14,614 nucleotides of DNA from positions 1-14,614 of the forward strand of contig NZ_QFRA01000043.1 in the NCBI RefSeq assembly GCF_003243515.1, written 5' to 3'. The stretch is from Corynebacterium kroppenstedtii (lineage in GTDB: Bacteria; Actinomycetota; Actinomycetes; Mycobacteriales; Mycobacteriaceae). The notes below the pieces were generated by a model that was given only the letters and a program-made list of their open reading frames with translations, searched no databases and had not been told where the DNA came from. Of this stretch, positions 1 through 8,077 are shown one piece after another. Numbering within the stretch: position 1 is the stretch's first letter; each line of letters starts with the position of its first letter. The translations under genes were made by a program, and so were the position numbers.

Positions 1-94
1 AATCGTCCTCGTTCCTCCCTGCTCTCATGAGCCGATGGTGGGTGGAATCCAGCGATTGATGAGATCTAGCGACGGCCACAACGCCGCGTAAAAG

Positions 95-124
95 AGGCCC
101 TACAGCGATTCACGCGAAGGGCCT
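95..124. terminator. Bidirectional intrinsic terminator after pgl
   Basis: A perfect 7-bp inverted repeat pairs AGGCCCT (95-101) with AGGGCCT (118-124) around a 16-nt loop. On the plus strand it is followed by ACTTATTTTT. On the minus strand it is followed by CTTTTAC. It can therefore end the leftward pgl operon, whose stop is at 214, and any rightward transcript entering from the left. Positions 1-94 hold no gene I can support. Confidence 0.6.
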
Positions 125-134
125 ACTTATTTTT

Positions 135-191
135 GCCGACGGACAACGCAATCCTTATCCGGACTAAGCGGGGTGTGCTGTCTCCGTCGGC
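135..191. repeat. 9-bp inverted repeat, second hairpin in tandem
   Basis: GCCGACGGA (135-143) is the perfect reverse complement of TCCGTCGGC (183-191). The 39-nt loop contains a smaller CTTA/TAAG stem (154-157 with 165-168). The plus strand continues with AATTTTT, so it can act as a rightward terminator. It lies between the pgl stop codon (214) and the terminator at 95-124, inside the expected pgl 3' untranslated region. At 57 nt it is too short for a tRNA and lacks tRNA arms. Confidence 0.45.
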
Positions 192-213
192 AATTTTTGG
201 TGGGCTATGATGA

Positions 214-1053
214 TTATCCCTGCAGCCGGGATAGAGCCGGTGCGTCGGCATACACGACAGTATCTTCTTGCCCACGTGCGCCTGCAGCTGGCCACGTGTC
301 TGCATCGTCGCCAGAGACTGCGTGCCCGAGAGCCTCAGCTTTTCCTTCACCAGCAACGACGAACCACACACGTGTCGATGAATTCAACGCACGACGAGTG
401 AGCGATAAACGCGTGGGCGGTGGCTTGGGGCAATCAGTTACCGATACAACGGTGTCATCACTCGTCAACTCAGGCGTATGGGGAAACAGGGAGTTAATGT
501 GCCCTTCCGGCCCCATCCCTAAGAGGTGGATGTCGAATCCATCGGGAGCGTACGTAGTGATGGCGTCCGTGTACAATGCAGCAGCGTCCTTGAGCTCCGC
601 GAGGTCGACGTTCCCACTTCGAGATCCTTCGGTCTCTCCATACGCGCTGTCGGATGATGGGGCAGGGAAGCGATGGAGATTCTCCTGCGGGATATCGATG
701 TTGCTGAAGAGCGCTTCCGTTGCCTGTTTGTCATTCCGCTCCGGATGGTCTGCTGGAACCCAGCGCTCATCACCGAAGAACACGTGGACGCGGTGCCAGT
801 CAATACCAGCGTTACCGGCTTCACTATCGATATACAGCTGGTGGAGCACCGCGATACCCGTGCTTCCACCCGTGACCACCAGCCGGGCGTACCCATCCGG
901 GGTAACCCCGGTGGTGTTACTAGCGCCCTCACGTCCTTCCTGAATACTGACTATGACGTTTTCAACATCGCGGGCTGCTCGCATAGCCACTTCTGCTTGA
1001 TCTGCACACGCGACAATACGGACATCTGAATCAGAACTAGACTTTTCGCTCAT
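214..1053 (-). CDS. pgl: 6-phosphogluconolactonase
   Basis: This cytosolic enzyme hydrolyses 6-phosphoglucono-delta-lactone to 6-phosphogluconate, the second oxidative pentose phosphate step. It has 279 residues, slightly above the usual 230-260. Family motifs are in order: TGGSTG (61-66, phosphate-binding loop), FFGDERWVP (92-100), GMGPEGHINSLFP (169-181, the 6PGL/NagB signature) and PPPTRLSL (201-208). I chose ATG 1053 because GAAAGG lies about 7 nt upstream; an in-frame GTG at 1083 would add ten residues but has no ribosome binding site. It is the last gene of the tkt-tal-zwf-opcA-pgl cluster, 62 nt after opcA, and directly uses the product of Zwf. The family is also named devB. Identification is secure; only the start is uncertain. 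Confidence 0.95.
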   Translation of the reverse strand: MSEKSSSDSDVRIVACADQAEVAMRAARDVENVIVSIQEGREGASNTTGVTPDGYARLVVTGGSTGIAVLHQLYIDSEAGNAGIDWHRVHVFFGDERWVPADHPERNDKQATEALFSNIDIPQENLHRFPAPSSDSAYGETEGSRSGNVDLAELKDAAALYTDAITTYAPDGFDIHLLGMGPEGHINSLFPHTPELTSDDTVVSVTDCPKPPPTRLSLTRRALNSSTRVWFVVAGEGKAEALGHAVSGDDADTWPAAGARGQEDTVVYADAPALSRLQG

Positions 1054-1115
1054 CCATACGCCTTTCTTCTTGCGGTCTATCACACAACGATGGGGTTTAT
1101 TGCACTGCCGACGAC

Positions 1116-2312
1116 CTATTCACGGTCTGCTTCGACGTCACTGTCGTTCGCGTCGTCAGGTGCGTGCGACTCGTCTGAATCGAAAGCATCGACGCGGTGA
1201 ACTCTGGATAGCCCTCGGAGAGCTTGTGCATAGATGACATCTGGGTCAAGGTGACGCAACTCTTCTGCGAGGCAGTCAGCTGTTCTGCGTCGTGTGAGGG
1301 CAACGCGACTCTCACGGCCCGATCCTTCACGTGTGATCGTCAACGTATGTGCGCTAAAGGTGCGGAGGATCAAATCGCCACTATCCCGATGAATCGTCAC
1401 GCTTTGCACGCCGATAGTGGGGCGCCCTTCGGAATCAAGAGGTACCTTGAGCGAGTCCGTGGATTCACGGGTGACATTCATCCCTAAACGGTCCGCAAGC
1501 CATCCACCGGCTATATCAACGCTCGGGTCTTCCGAGGGACCAGCAATCGTCACTCCGCGGATGGGAGAAAACGGAGGCTGATCCAGTGCTGACGCTAAAA
1601 TTCCACGCCATTGCGTTATACGCGACCAAGCAAGGTCAGAGTCGCCCGGCGCATATGACGATCGGCACCTAAAGACTCCGTCCTCAATACTTGACGATAA
1701 GGAGTCAGTAATTCGTCGGCCAGCAAGACGACCGATCGGATCGGTCGCGGGGACCGGAGGACGGCTGGCCGGCCACCACGCCACAATCGGAGTGTCTGGC
1801 AACAGAATCGGCATCACAACGCTTGCGAGATGCTGACTAACAGCGCCATACAACTTCATGACGACGACTTCAGCGGCACCAGCATCGCCACCCATACGTA
1901 GTTCGGCATCAACGCGCCCGCTGGACGCTACGTCGTCTGTGGCACTTGGCTGCGCGGTTTCCTCGTCGGACCTTTCGGGTTGCGCCGTGGTGGGCATCGC
2001 GTCGAGAGCACGCTCAAACTCTTCGAGATTTTCATAGTCCGCAAGCTCAGTCTGCGAATTTCCGTTGTCATCACTATCAGATGGGCCCGCGGTCGAGGAG
2101 GAATCATCCGTAAGCAACACGAGAATACGAGACGGATGCTCCTGCGAGGCTTCATTTGCCGCCGTAATAAACGTTTCGTAATCGTCGTTAATTGACGCGA
2201 CGATGATCAAAGTGAGCACACGGCCAGTCGTGACTTCGCCACCCGACTCACGGACGGTGACGAGGCGTTTAGAGATGTCGCGGGTTGTTGTATTGGGGAG
2301 GTTAATGATCAT
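1116..2312 (-). CDS. opcA: Glucose-6-phosphate dehydrogenase assembly protein OpcA
   Basis: OpcA is needed for assembly and activity of glucose-6-phosphate dehydrogenase in cyanobacteria and actinobacteria. The N-terminus MIINLPNTTT, the stretch RVLTLIIVAS (31-40), the core VDAELRMGGDAGAAEVVVMK (134-153) and LLPDTPIVAWWP (160-171) are typical of the family. The protein has 398 residues, against roughly 300-320 that I recall for relatives. The excess is mainly an acidic, Ser/Thr-rich insertion at about 69-132, between ILVLL and the conserved core, plus an acidic tail at about 375-398. The conserved MII start supports ATG 2312, although the ribosome binding site is weak (AGGGA, 16 nt upstream). 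The gene lies 61 nt after zwf, whose product is its partner. Whether the insertion alters function is unknown. Confidence 0.95.
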   Translation of the reverse strand: MIINLPNTTTRDISKRLVTVRESGGEVTTGRVLTLIIVASINDDYETFITAANEASQEHPSRILVLLTDDSSSTAGPSDSDDNGNSQTELADYENLEEFERALDAMPTTAQPERSDEETAQPSATDDVASSGRVDAELRMGGDAGAAEVVVMKLYGAVSQHLASVVMPILLPDTPIVAWWPASRPPVPATDPIGRLAGRRITDSLSSSIEDGVFRCRSSYAPGDSDLAWSRITQWRGILASALDQPPFSPIRGVTIAGPSEDPSVDIAGGWLADRLGMNVTRESTDSLKVPLDSEGRPTIGVQSVTIHRDSGDLILRTFSAHTLTITREGSGRESRVALTRRRTADCLAEELRHLDPDVIYAQALRGLSRVHRVDAFDSDESHAPDDANDSDVEADRE

Positions 2313-2373
2313 GCGTCGGTTTTCTCATTCCCTGAAAAGTGAGCGTGTGATGTGAGGACGAGCGATGATAATT

Positions 2374-4077
2374 TTACGGGCGCCGCCAGGTGCGCCCTGA
2401 GCGCGAAAGCATGCGATCAGCACTTTCAGGGCCCCACGTTCCAGCCGGATAATCGTCAGGGCGTCCTCGTTCAGCCCAATACTTGACGATGGGGTCAAGG
2501 ATCTTCCACGAGAGCTCCACCTCTTCATTGGTGGGGAAGAGGCTAGCTTCGTCCAAGAGTGCATCGAGGATCAAACGCTCATAGGCTTCGGGGGATGCCT
2601 CAGTAAACGCCTCCGAGTAGGCGAAGTCCATGTTGACGTCACGAACTTCCATAGCGGAACCGGGAACCTTCGAGCCGAACCGCATCAAAACTCCCTCGTC
2701 GGGTTGCACACGAATAACAACCGCGTTGGGGCCAAGAGCAGTCGTCTCATCAGCGTCGAAAGGAAGATAGGGCGCATCTTTGAAGACCAGAGCGATTTCA
2801 GTCACTCGTCGGCCCAATCGCTTGCCAGTGCGTAAATAGAATGGCACGCCCGCCCAGCGTCGAGAATTAATTTCTAATGTGCAGGCCGCGTAGGTTTCAG
2901 TTTTTGAGTCTTCGGCAAATCCTTCTTCATCGCGAAGACCGCCGACAAATTCAGAGCCCTGCCATCCTGCGGTGTACTGGCCCCGGGCTGTCGTTTTAGA
3001 GAACGGGGGAACAGCACTGGTCGCTCTCAGAACCTTTATCTTTTCAGTCTGCAAATCGCGGGGCGTGAAAGCCAGAGGCTCTTCCATGGCGATTAACGCG
3101 AGAAGCTGGATGAGGTGGTTCTGGATGACGTCCCGCGCAGCGCCGATGCCATCGTAATAACCAGCCCGTCCGCCTAGGCCAATGTCTTCGGCCATAGTGA
3201 TCTGAACGTGGTCGATAAAGGATGCGCTCCACAAAGGTTCAAACAGCTGATTCGCAAAGCGCAGCGCCATAATATTCTGAACTGTTTCCTTGCCCAGATA
3301 ATGGTCGATACGGAAAACTGACCGTTCAGGGAAAACGCTGTTGACAATGCGGTTAAGTTCCCGAGCTGATTCCTCATCATGACCGAAAGGTTTCTCGATA
3401 ACCACGCGCCGCCAACCGCCAGCACAATCTTTAGCGAGGCCTGAGCGTTGAAGTTGGTGACACACGTTCGGGAAATAGGCAGGAGGAACAGAGAGATAAA
3501 AGGCCCAGTTTCCGGCCGTGCCACGGGTATGGTCGACCTCCGCCAGTGTCTCGGCCAACGTATCGAAGCACTCATCCTGGTCAAAGGTGCCTTTGACGAA
3601 GATCAGCCCCTCGGCCAGGCGCCCCCATACCGATCGCCTAAAGGGAGTACGAGATCCCGCGCGAACGTCGTCGTACACCTTTTTAATGAAATCTTCTTTG
3701 GTCCAGTCACGACGGCCATATCCCACAAGGGTGAATCCCGCGGGGAGTAAACCGCGGTTGGCAAGGTCATATACCGCGGGGAGGAGTTTCTTCCGTGCTA
3801 GATCGCCTGTGACACCAAAAATGACGAGCCCACATGGTCCCGCAATCCTGGGCATCCTTTTATCCCTGGGGTCGCGGAGCGGATTAGTCCAGTTATCGGG
3901 AAAACCGCTAGTGTCCAGCAGGTTTTCGTTGGACTCCACTGTCACCCGGTTGAGCTGTTCTTCGGCGGATGGCCCCTGATGAGCCGCAGCATGACCTTTG
4001 TTCACGTCGTTGTCGGTTTCTCCTTCTGGGGTGTAGGTCTGCCGGTGTGACGCGGCGGCCGCGTTGGGATTATTCAC
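2374..4077 (-). CDS. zwf: Glucose-6-phosphate 1-dehydrogenase
   Basis: It oxidises glucose-6-phosphate to 6-phosphogluconolactone and reduces NADP, the entry step of the oxidative pentose phosphate pathway. It has 567 residues. GVTGDLARKK (88-97) is the Rossmann nucleotide-binding motif, followed by IEKPFGHD (227-234). RIDHYLGKE (256-264) is the family active-site signature, and QNHLIQ (319-324) should hold the catalytic histidine (His321). The C-terminal half, including FYLRTGKRLGRRVTEIA, matches the G6PD C-terminal domain. Homology begins near WTNPLRDP (63-70), so the first 60 or so residues are a low-complexity Ala/Glu/Asn-rich extension compared with the 514-residue C. glutamicum protein. 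The GTG start at 4077 has only AAAGG about 16 nt upstream, so translation may begin further in. Downstream opcA encodes its assembly partner. Confidence 0.97.
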   Translation of the reverse strand: MNNPNAAAASHRQTYTPEGETDNDVNKGHAAAHQGPSAEEQLNRVTVESNENLLDTSGFPDNWTNPLRDPRDKRMPRIAGPCGLVIFGVTGDLARKKLLPAVYDLANRGLLPAGFTLVGYGRRDWTKEDFIKKVYDDVRAGSRTPFRRSVWGRLAEGLIFVKGTFDQDECFDTLAETLAEVDHTRGTAGNWAFYLSVPPAYFPNVCHQLQRSGLAKDCAGGWRRVVIEKPFGHDEESARELNRIVNSVFPERSVFRIDHYLGKETVQNIMALRFANQLFEPLWSASFIDHVQITMAEDIGLGGRAGYYDGIGAARDVIQNHLIQLLALIAMEEPLAFTPRDLQTEKIKVLRATSAVPPFSKTTARGQYTAGWQGSEFVGGLRDEEGFAEDSKTETYAACTLEINSRRWAGVPFYLRTGKRLGRRVTEIALVFKDAPYLPFDADETTALGPNAVVIRVQPDEGVLMRFGSKVPGSAMEVRDVNMDFAYSEAFTEASPEAYERLILDALLDEASLFPTNEEVELSWKILDPIVKYWAERGRPDDYPAGTWGPESADRMLSRSGRTWRRP

Positions 4078-4185
4078 GGTCGATTGTCCATGCCTTTCTC
4101 ATCAGGTCCTTGGTTGACCCCGACTCGGCAGTGTCACCATGCTGGGGGAGCAACAGCTACTTCCGGTAAACAACTCGCTGAGTGG

Positions 4186-5421
4186 TTAGCTGGATAAGCG
4201 GGAATCAATATTGGCGATCAATTCATTCCAACTATCCACAAATTTAGCGACGCCGTCATCCTCAAGCACATTCACCACGTCAGCGAAATCGATGCCCAAT
4301 GATTCGAGTTCGTCAAAATATGCTCGGGCGTCATCTCCCGTGCCAGTGAGCGCGTCGCCGTGAACACCACCGTCGGACTGAAGGGCGTCCAGCGTCCCCT
4401 CTGGCATGGTGTTGACGGTGCAAGCACCAGCAAGTTCGGTGACATACAACGTAGGCGTGTAATCAGGGTTCTTGACGCTGGTCGAAGCCCATAGTGGCCG
4501 TTGCACGTTAGCCCCGGCACTCGCAAGCTTCTGCCACCGCTCAGCCTCCGACGAGAGATCGTCGTTATTGGCAGCAGCGCTGGTCTCAACGTCGTCGCCT
4601 CCGAAAACACGGCGGAACGCTTCATAAGCTAGCTGCGCATTATGGATACCCGCCATTCCCTTGAGTTTTTCTATATCGCGGGATGCGGTTGGTGCAATAT
4701 CAGCAAGTTTATGGTCGACAGCACCATCGACCCGAGAGACGAAGAAACTAGCCACGGACTGAATAGAGGACAGATCCTTGCCCCCCGAGTGGGCGCGTTC
4801 AAGACCGTCAATGAAGGCCTTGATGACTTCCTTGTATCGCTCCACTGAGAAAATAAGGGTGACATTCACGCTAATTCCCGCGGCGATAGTATCCGTAATC
4901 GCCGGTAGAGCCTGTTTTGTGGCAGGAATTTTGATCATCATGTTGGGTTTGCCCACGCGATCCCACAACTCTTTAGCCTGAGCCACCGTTTTCTCGGGAT
5001 CATGTGCATAACGAGGATCAACCTCGATGGATACGCGTCCATCTTGACCCTGCGATGCCTCATATACATCTTTGAAGGCTTCGCAGGCATCACGGACGTC
5101 GTCGATAGCCATGTCAAAGACCGCTTCCGACGCCGAACGCCCCTGTGAACTCAGAGTCGCTAACTGGGCATCATACGCGGTACCAACAGTCATGGCTTTC
5201 GAAAAGATCGCCGGGTTCGTCGTCACGCCGACGATTCCCGCGTCGGCAATGAGCCCGGCCAGGTTCCCAGAGGTCAGACGGTCCCGAGACAGGTCATCGA
5301 GCCACACCGACGTACCCGCGTCGGCTAGTTGACGGACATTCTCATTGGCTGAGGAGGGGAGATATTCGGAGGGAAAACTCGAACCGCCTCCCAGTACGTG
5401 GGATGCGTTATCAGAGGTCAC
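4186..5421 (-). CDS. tal: Transaldolase
   Basis: It transfers a dihydroxyacetone unit from sedoheptulose-7-phosphate to glyceraldehyde-3-phosphate in the non-oxidative pentose phosphate pathway. It has 411 residues, against about 360 in C. glutamicum. Motifs are GVTTNPAIF (65-73), RVSIEVDPR (129-137), MIKIPATK with the Schiff-base lysine at about 164, ASFFVSRVD (224-232) and QRPLWASTSVK (307-317). The extra length comes from an N-terminal extension and a short acidic insertion at about 275-291, before the RPLWAS motif. I chose GTG 5421 because AAAGGA lies 7 nt upstream; the TTG two codons earlier sits almost on that site. The gene follows tkt by 47 nt, and its product shares substrates with transketolase. 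Confidence 0.97.
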   Translation of the reverse strand: MTSDNASHVLGGGSSFPSEYLPSSANENVRQLADAGTSVWLDDLSRDRLTSGNLAGLIADAGIVGVTTNPAIFSKAMTVGTAYDAQLATLSSQGRSASEAVFDMAIDDVRDACEAFKDVYEASQGQDGRVSIEVDPRYAHDPEKTVAQAKELWDRVGKPNMMIKIPATKQALPAITDTIAAGISVNVTLIFSVERYKEVIKAFIDGLERAHSGGKDLSSIQSVASFFVSRVDGAVDHKLADIAPTASRDIEKLKGMAGIHNAQLAYEAFRRVFGGDDVETSAAANNDDLSSEAERWQKLASAGANVQRPLWASTSVKNPDYTPTLYVTELAGACTVNTMPEGTLDALQSDGGVHGDALTGTGDDARAYFDELESLGIDFADVVNVLEDDGVAKFVDSWNELIANIDSRLSS

Positions 5422-5468
5422 GATCAAATCCTTTCATCACGCAACGCGCAGATATGGCGTAGATGGTC

Positions 5469-7646
5469 TTAGTTCTCTACAACAGAGGTGGCAGCATTGA
5501 CGACGGCGTCGACAGTAAAGCCGAACTTTTCAAAGAGCTCACTAGCAGCAGCTGATGCTCCGAAGTGTTCAAGGCTGACGGCTTTACCGCGCGACCCGAG
5601 AAGCTGATACCACGGCATTGCGATGCCCGCTTCCACCGATACGCGGGCGGTGACGTCGTGAGGAAGGACTTCCTCCTGATATGACTTGTCTTGCTCCAAG
5701 AACCAATCCATGCATGGAACGGACACAACACGTGTTGCTACACCGCGAGATTCCAAAACTTTGGCAGCCTCGACAGCGAGCTGGACTTCCGAACCCGAGG
5801 CCATCACGATGACCTGTGGGCGTTCTGCCGACTCACGAACCAGGACGTAAGCACCACGACGGACACCGTCCCGAGCGAGTTCCTTGGTTCCCTTCAGAAC
5901 GGGTAGATTCTGGCGGGACAACGCCAGCGCTTTGGGGCCCGCGGACGAATCAATCGCTGCTCTCCAGGCGGAGGCAGTCTCATTCGCATCGGCAGGACGC
6001 ACGACTGCAACGCCGGGGATAGCGCGCAGGGCAGCAAGATGTTCCACAGGTTGATGGGTGGGGCCGTCTTCGCCCAACCCGATCGAGTCGTGTGTCCACA
6101 CGTAGTACACGTCGGTCTTCATCAACGCGGCCAAACGTACTGCAGGGCGCATGTAGTCGGAGAAGACCATGAAAGTGCCGCCATAGGGGCGCGTCGGCCC
6201 ATGGAGAGCAATCCCGTTGAGAATAGAACCCATCGCATGCTCACGGATACCGAAGTGAAGCACCCGGCCATAGGGTTGCGCATTCCATGAATCAGTAGAA
6301 ATGGTGGACGGGCCGAACGAATCCGCATCCTTAATAGTTGTGTTATTCGATCCGGCTAGGTCGGCAGAGCCTCCCCACAGCTCCGGTAGCGTCGCACCCA
6401 TCGACTGAAGAGCGACCTCAGAGGCTTTCCTCGTCGCAATTCCAGAACCATCGGCCTCCCACTCGGGCAGATCCGCATCCCAGCCATCGGGAAGTTTCCG
6501 AGCATACAGACGATCAAATAGGGCTTTCCGATCAGGATTCTCCTTAGCCCACCGGTCAAAGTCGGCCGACCAGGCCTCATGAGTGCGGGCACCTCGCTCA
6601 CGAAGTGACCGCGTATGAGAAAGAACGTCATCAGAGACTTCGAAGGTCTGATCAAGATCGAAACCTAAGATGCGCTTCACGGCGGCAACTTCATCATCAC
6701 CGAGTGCTGCTCCGTGAACAGCACCGGAGTTCATCTTGGTGGGGGAAGGGTAACCGATAACGGTTCGGACGCGGATGAGCGTCGGACGATTGGTTTCGCG
6801 CTGGGCTAACGTGATCGCGGCTTCTAGCGCCTGAATATCTTCACCGGACTCGACATTGAGAACCTGCCATCCATAGGCTTCATACCGGGCACAGACGTCT
6901 TCATTGAACGCAATCGTCGTATCGTTCTCGATCGAGATACGGTTGTCATCCCAAAAAGCGATGAGGTTGCCGAGCTTCTGTGTCCCTGCAAGTGATGACG
7001 CCTCGCTGGTCACTCCTTCTTCGAGGTCACCGTCGGAAGCAATCACATAAATGAAGTGGTCGAAAGGTGACTGTCCTGCCGGAGCATCAGGGTCAAAAAG
7101 CCCTCGCTCACGACGGGCGGCCATGGCCATACCGACGGATGAGGCCAAACCCTGCCCCAAAGGACCGGTCGTAATTTCAACCCCCGCGGTATGCCCGTAC
7201 TCCGGATGGCCGGGAGTCAAGGATCCCCACGTGCGGAGCTGCTTGAGGTCGTCGAGCTCTAGGCCAAATCCGCCCAAGAAGAGCTGGGCGTAAATAGTCA
7301 TCGAACTATGCCCACAGGATAAGACGAATCGGTCGCGACCTACCCAGTCGGGATCCGCGGGATCGTGGCGCATTGTCCGCTGGAACAAGGTGTAGGCCAG
7401 AGGAGCCAAGCTCATCGCAGTGCCGGGGTGACCGGATTTTGCCTTCTGAACAGCATCTGCAGCTAAGACGCGGACTGTGTCGACTGATCGTGAGTCGATC
7501 TCATCCCAGTCTTTGGGGAAAGCTGGTTCCACGGCTCTGCGGATATGGTCAGGAACGAGCTCCCGAGCTTCTGCATACCGCTTGATGACTGCCGAAGTCT
7601 TATCAATCACCTTCTGATCACCTTTCTGTGCGCGTGCCGTAGACAT
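5469..7646 (-). CDS. tkt: Transketolase
   Basis: This thiamine-diphosphate enzyme moves two-carbon units between sugar phosphates, linking the pentose phosphate pathway to glycolysis. It has up to 725 residues, against about 700 in relatives; the extra residues are mainly N-terminal. SGHPGTAMS (71-79), GPLGQG (141-146) and SDGDLEEG (184-191) through FWDDNRIS (211-218) form the cofactor-binding half. HFGIREHAM (444-452) holds the cofactor-activating glutamate (E449), and GLGEDGPTHQP follows near 503-513. The start is uncertain. ATG 7646 has no clear ribosome binding site and lies in a hairpin loop. GTG 7610 (713 residues) is preceded by AAAGGTGATC, a good 16S complement. This is the first gene of the leftward operon, with a promoter at 7734-7762. 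Confidence 0.97.
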   Translation of the reverse strand: MSTARAQKGDQKVIDKTSAVIKRYAEARELVPDHIRRAVEPAFPKDWDEIDSRSVDTVRVLAADAVQKAKSGHPGTAMSLAPLAYTLFQRTMRHDPADPDWVGRDRFVLSCGHSSMTIYAQLFLGGFGLELDDLKQLRTWGSLTPGHPEYGHTAGVEITTGPLGQGLASSVGMAMAARRERGLFDPDAPAGQSPFDHFIYVIASDGDLEEGVTSEASSLAGTQKLGNLIAFWDDNRISIENDTTIAFNEDVCARYEAYGWQVLNVESGEDIQALEAAITLAQRETNRPTLIRVRTVIGYPSPTKMNSGAVHGAALGDDEVAAVKRILGFDLDQTFEVSDDVLSHTRSLRERGARTHEAWSADFDRWAKENPDRKALFDRLYARKLPDGWDADLPEWEADGSGIATRKASEVALQSMGATLPELWGGSADLAGSNNTTIKDADSFGPSTISTDSWNAQPYGRVLHFGIREHAMGSILNGIALHGPTRPYGGTFMVFSDYMRPAVRLAALMKTDVYYVWTHDSIGLGEDGPTHQPVEHLAALRAIPGVAVVRPADANETASAWRAAIDSSAGPKALALSRQNLPVLKGTKELARDGVRRGAYVLVRESAERPQVIVMASGSEVQLAVEAAKVLESRGVATRVVSVPCMDWFLEQDKSYQEEVLPHDVTARVSVEAGIAMPWYQLLGSRGKAVSLEHFGASAAASELFEKFGFTVDAVVNAATSVVEN

Positions 7647-7660
7647 GCTTACCGTCTACG
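7638..7660 (-). promoter_or_regulatory. Inverted repeat around the tkt ATG
   Basis: CGTAGAC (7638-7644) and GTCTACG (7654-7660) form a perfect 7-bp stem with a 9-nt loop that contains the ATG at 7646. In the tkt mRNA this could restrict initiation at that codon and would favour the downstream GTG at 7610. Further upstream in the same leader are two short palindromes, at 7695-7707 (ATTCC/GGAAT) and 7711-7722 (ACTCC/GGAGT). No function has been shown; chance occurrence of each short element is possible. Confidence 0.35.
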
Positions 7661-7733
7661 TAGCGACCGCTAAGTTGGTTCCCGCTGAAGCAACATTCCC
7701 GCGGAATAAAACTCCTCGGAGTAAACGAACACC

Positions 7734-7762
7734 AGTTTAGGCTGAAGTTTCATCGCGGTCTA
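7734..7762 (-). promoter_or_regulatory. Predicted promoter of the tkt operon
   Basis: On the minus strand TAGACC (7762-7757, -35) and TAAACT (7739-7734, -10) are separated by 17 nt. Each matches its sigma-A consensus at four of six positions. Transcription would start near 7727, giving a leader of about 80 nt to the ATG at 7646. It is the best hexamer pair I found by eye upstream of tkt. Confidence 0.45.
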
Positions 7763-7795
7763 CGAAGCTATTCAAAGGGTATCTGCACAGGCTCT

Positions 7796-7884
7796 CATGC
7801 CCGCCCCGGGCACCCTCTTCAGAGGGGCAGCATGGCCTGATGGAACGCGGCACCTACGAGCCCCGTCGGGGTCGCGTGTTCAGG
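7796..7884. repeat. Two adjacent nested inverted repeats between tkt and ctaB
   Basis: The first element (7796-7834) pairs CATGC with GCATG and GCCCC (7803-7807) with GGGGC (7824-7828). Inside it a competing CCCTC-TTCA-GAGGG hairpin can form. The second element (7836-7884) pairs CCTGA with TCAGG and CGCG (7846-7849) with CGCG (7873-7876), around CCCC-GTC-GGGG (7861-7871). On the plus strand ATGGATTTTCTTCC follows. The element lies outside both predicted leaders, between the divergent promoters, so it could be a small RNA with its own promoter, an operator array or a terminator. I recognise no known family. Confidence 0.35.
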
Positions 7885-7941
7885 ATGGATTTTCTTCCTC
7901 GAGTAAAAATCCCGTGGCGAGTCAACGAATAACATCGCGAT

Positions 7942-7950
7942 TGTTAGACT
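7942..7950 (+). promoter_or_regulatory. Predicted extended -10 promoter for ctaB
   Basis: TGTTAGACT combines a TGn extension (7942-7944) with a -10-like TAGACT (7945-7950). No convincing -35 hexamer lies at 16-18 nt upstream. It would start transcription near 7957 and give ctaB a leader of about 120 nt. Confidence 0.3.
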
Positions 7951-8077
7951 AGGGCGGTGACTGTCCTAAATATGGTCATGGCTACGACGCACAGATGCCC
8001 ATCACCAGTGCCGAGACAAGCATGAACGATCAGTCAGCGATGAGGACTGTCAGCGGACATGGAGGAAAAAGAGGCAA

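Noticed and set aside
1..28. Minus-strand GGGAGGAA near the left edge, which could be the ribosome binding site of a gene outside the window
   Set aside because: No start codon at a suitable distance is visible within the window.
2..91. Plus-strand frame open from the left edge to a TAA at 89-91, possibly the end of a rightward gene
   Set aside because: Thirty codons give no recognisable protein tail. Other frames stop at 28-30 and 57-59, and no frame can be preferred.
135..191. tRNA-like ends with complementary 9-mers
   Set aside because: The element is 57 nt and has no anticodon or T arm.
173..943. 256-codon plus-strand reading frame
   Set aside because: It lies antisense to pgl, whose motifs are unambiguous; the product is low-complexity and unlike any family I know.
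2302..2328. Eight-codon frame overlapping the opcA start
   Set aside because: AGGGA directly abuts its ATG, too close to serve as a ribosome binding site; chance is likely.
4074..4091. Five-codon frame ending on the zwf GTG
   Set aside because: Not listed as a gene: AAAGG is only 1 nt before its ATG. It is mentioned only in relation to the zwf start.
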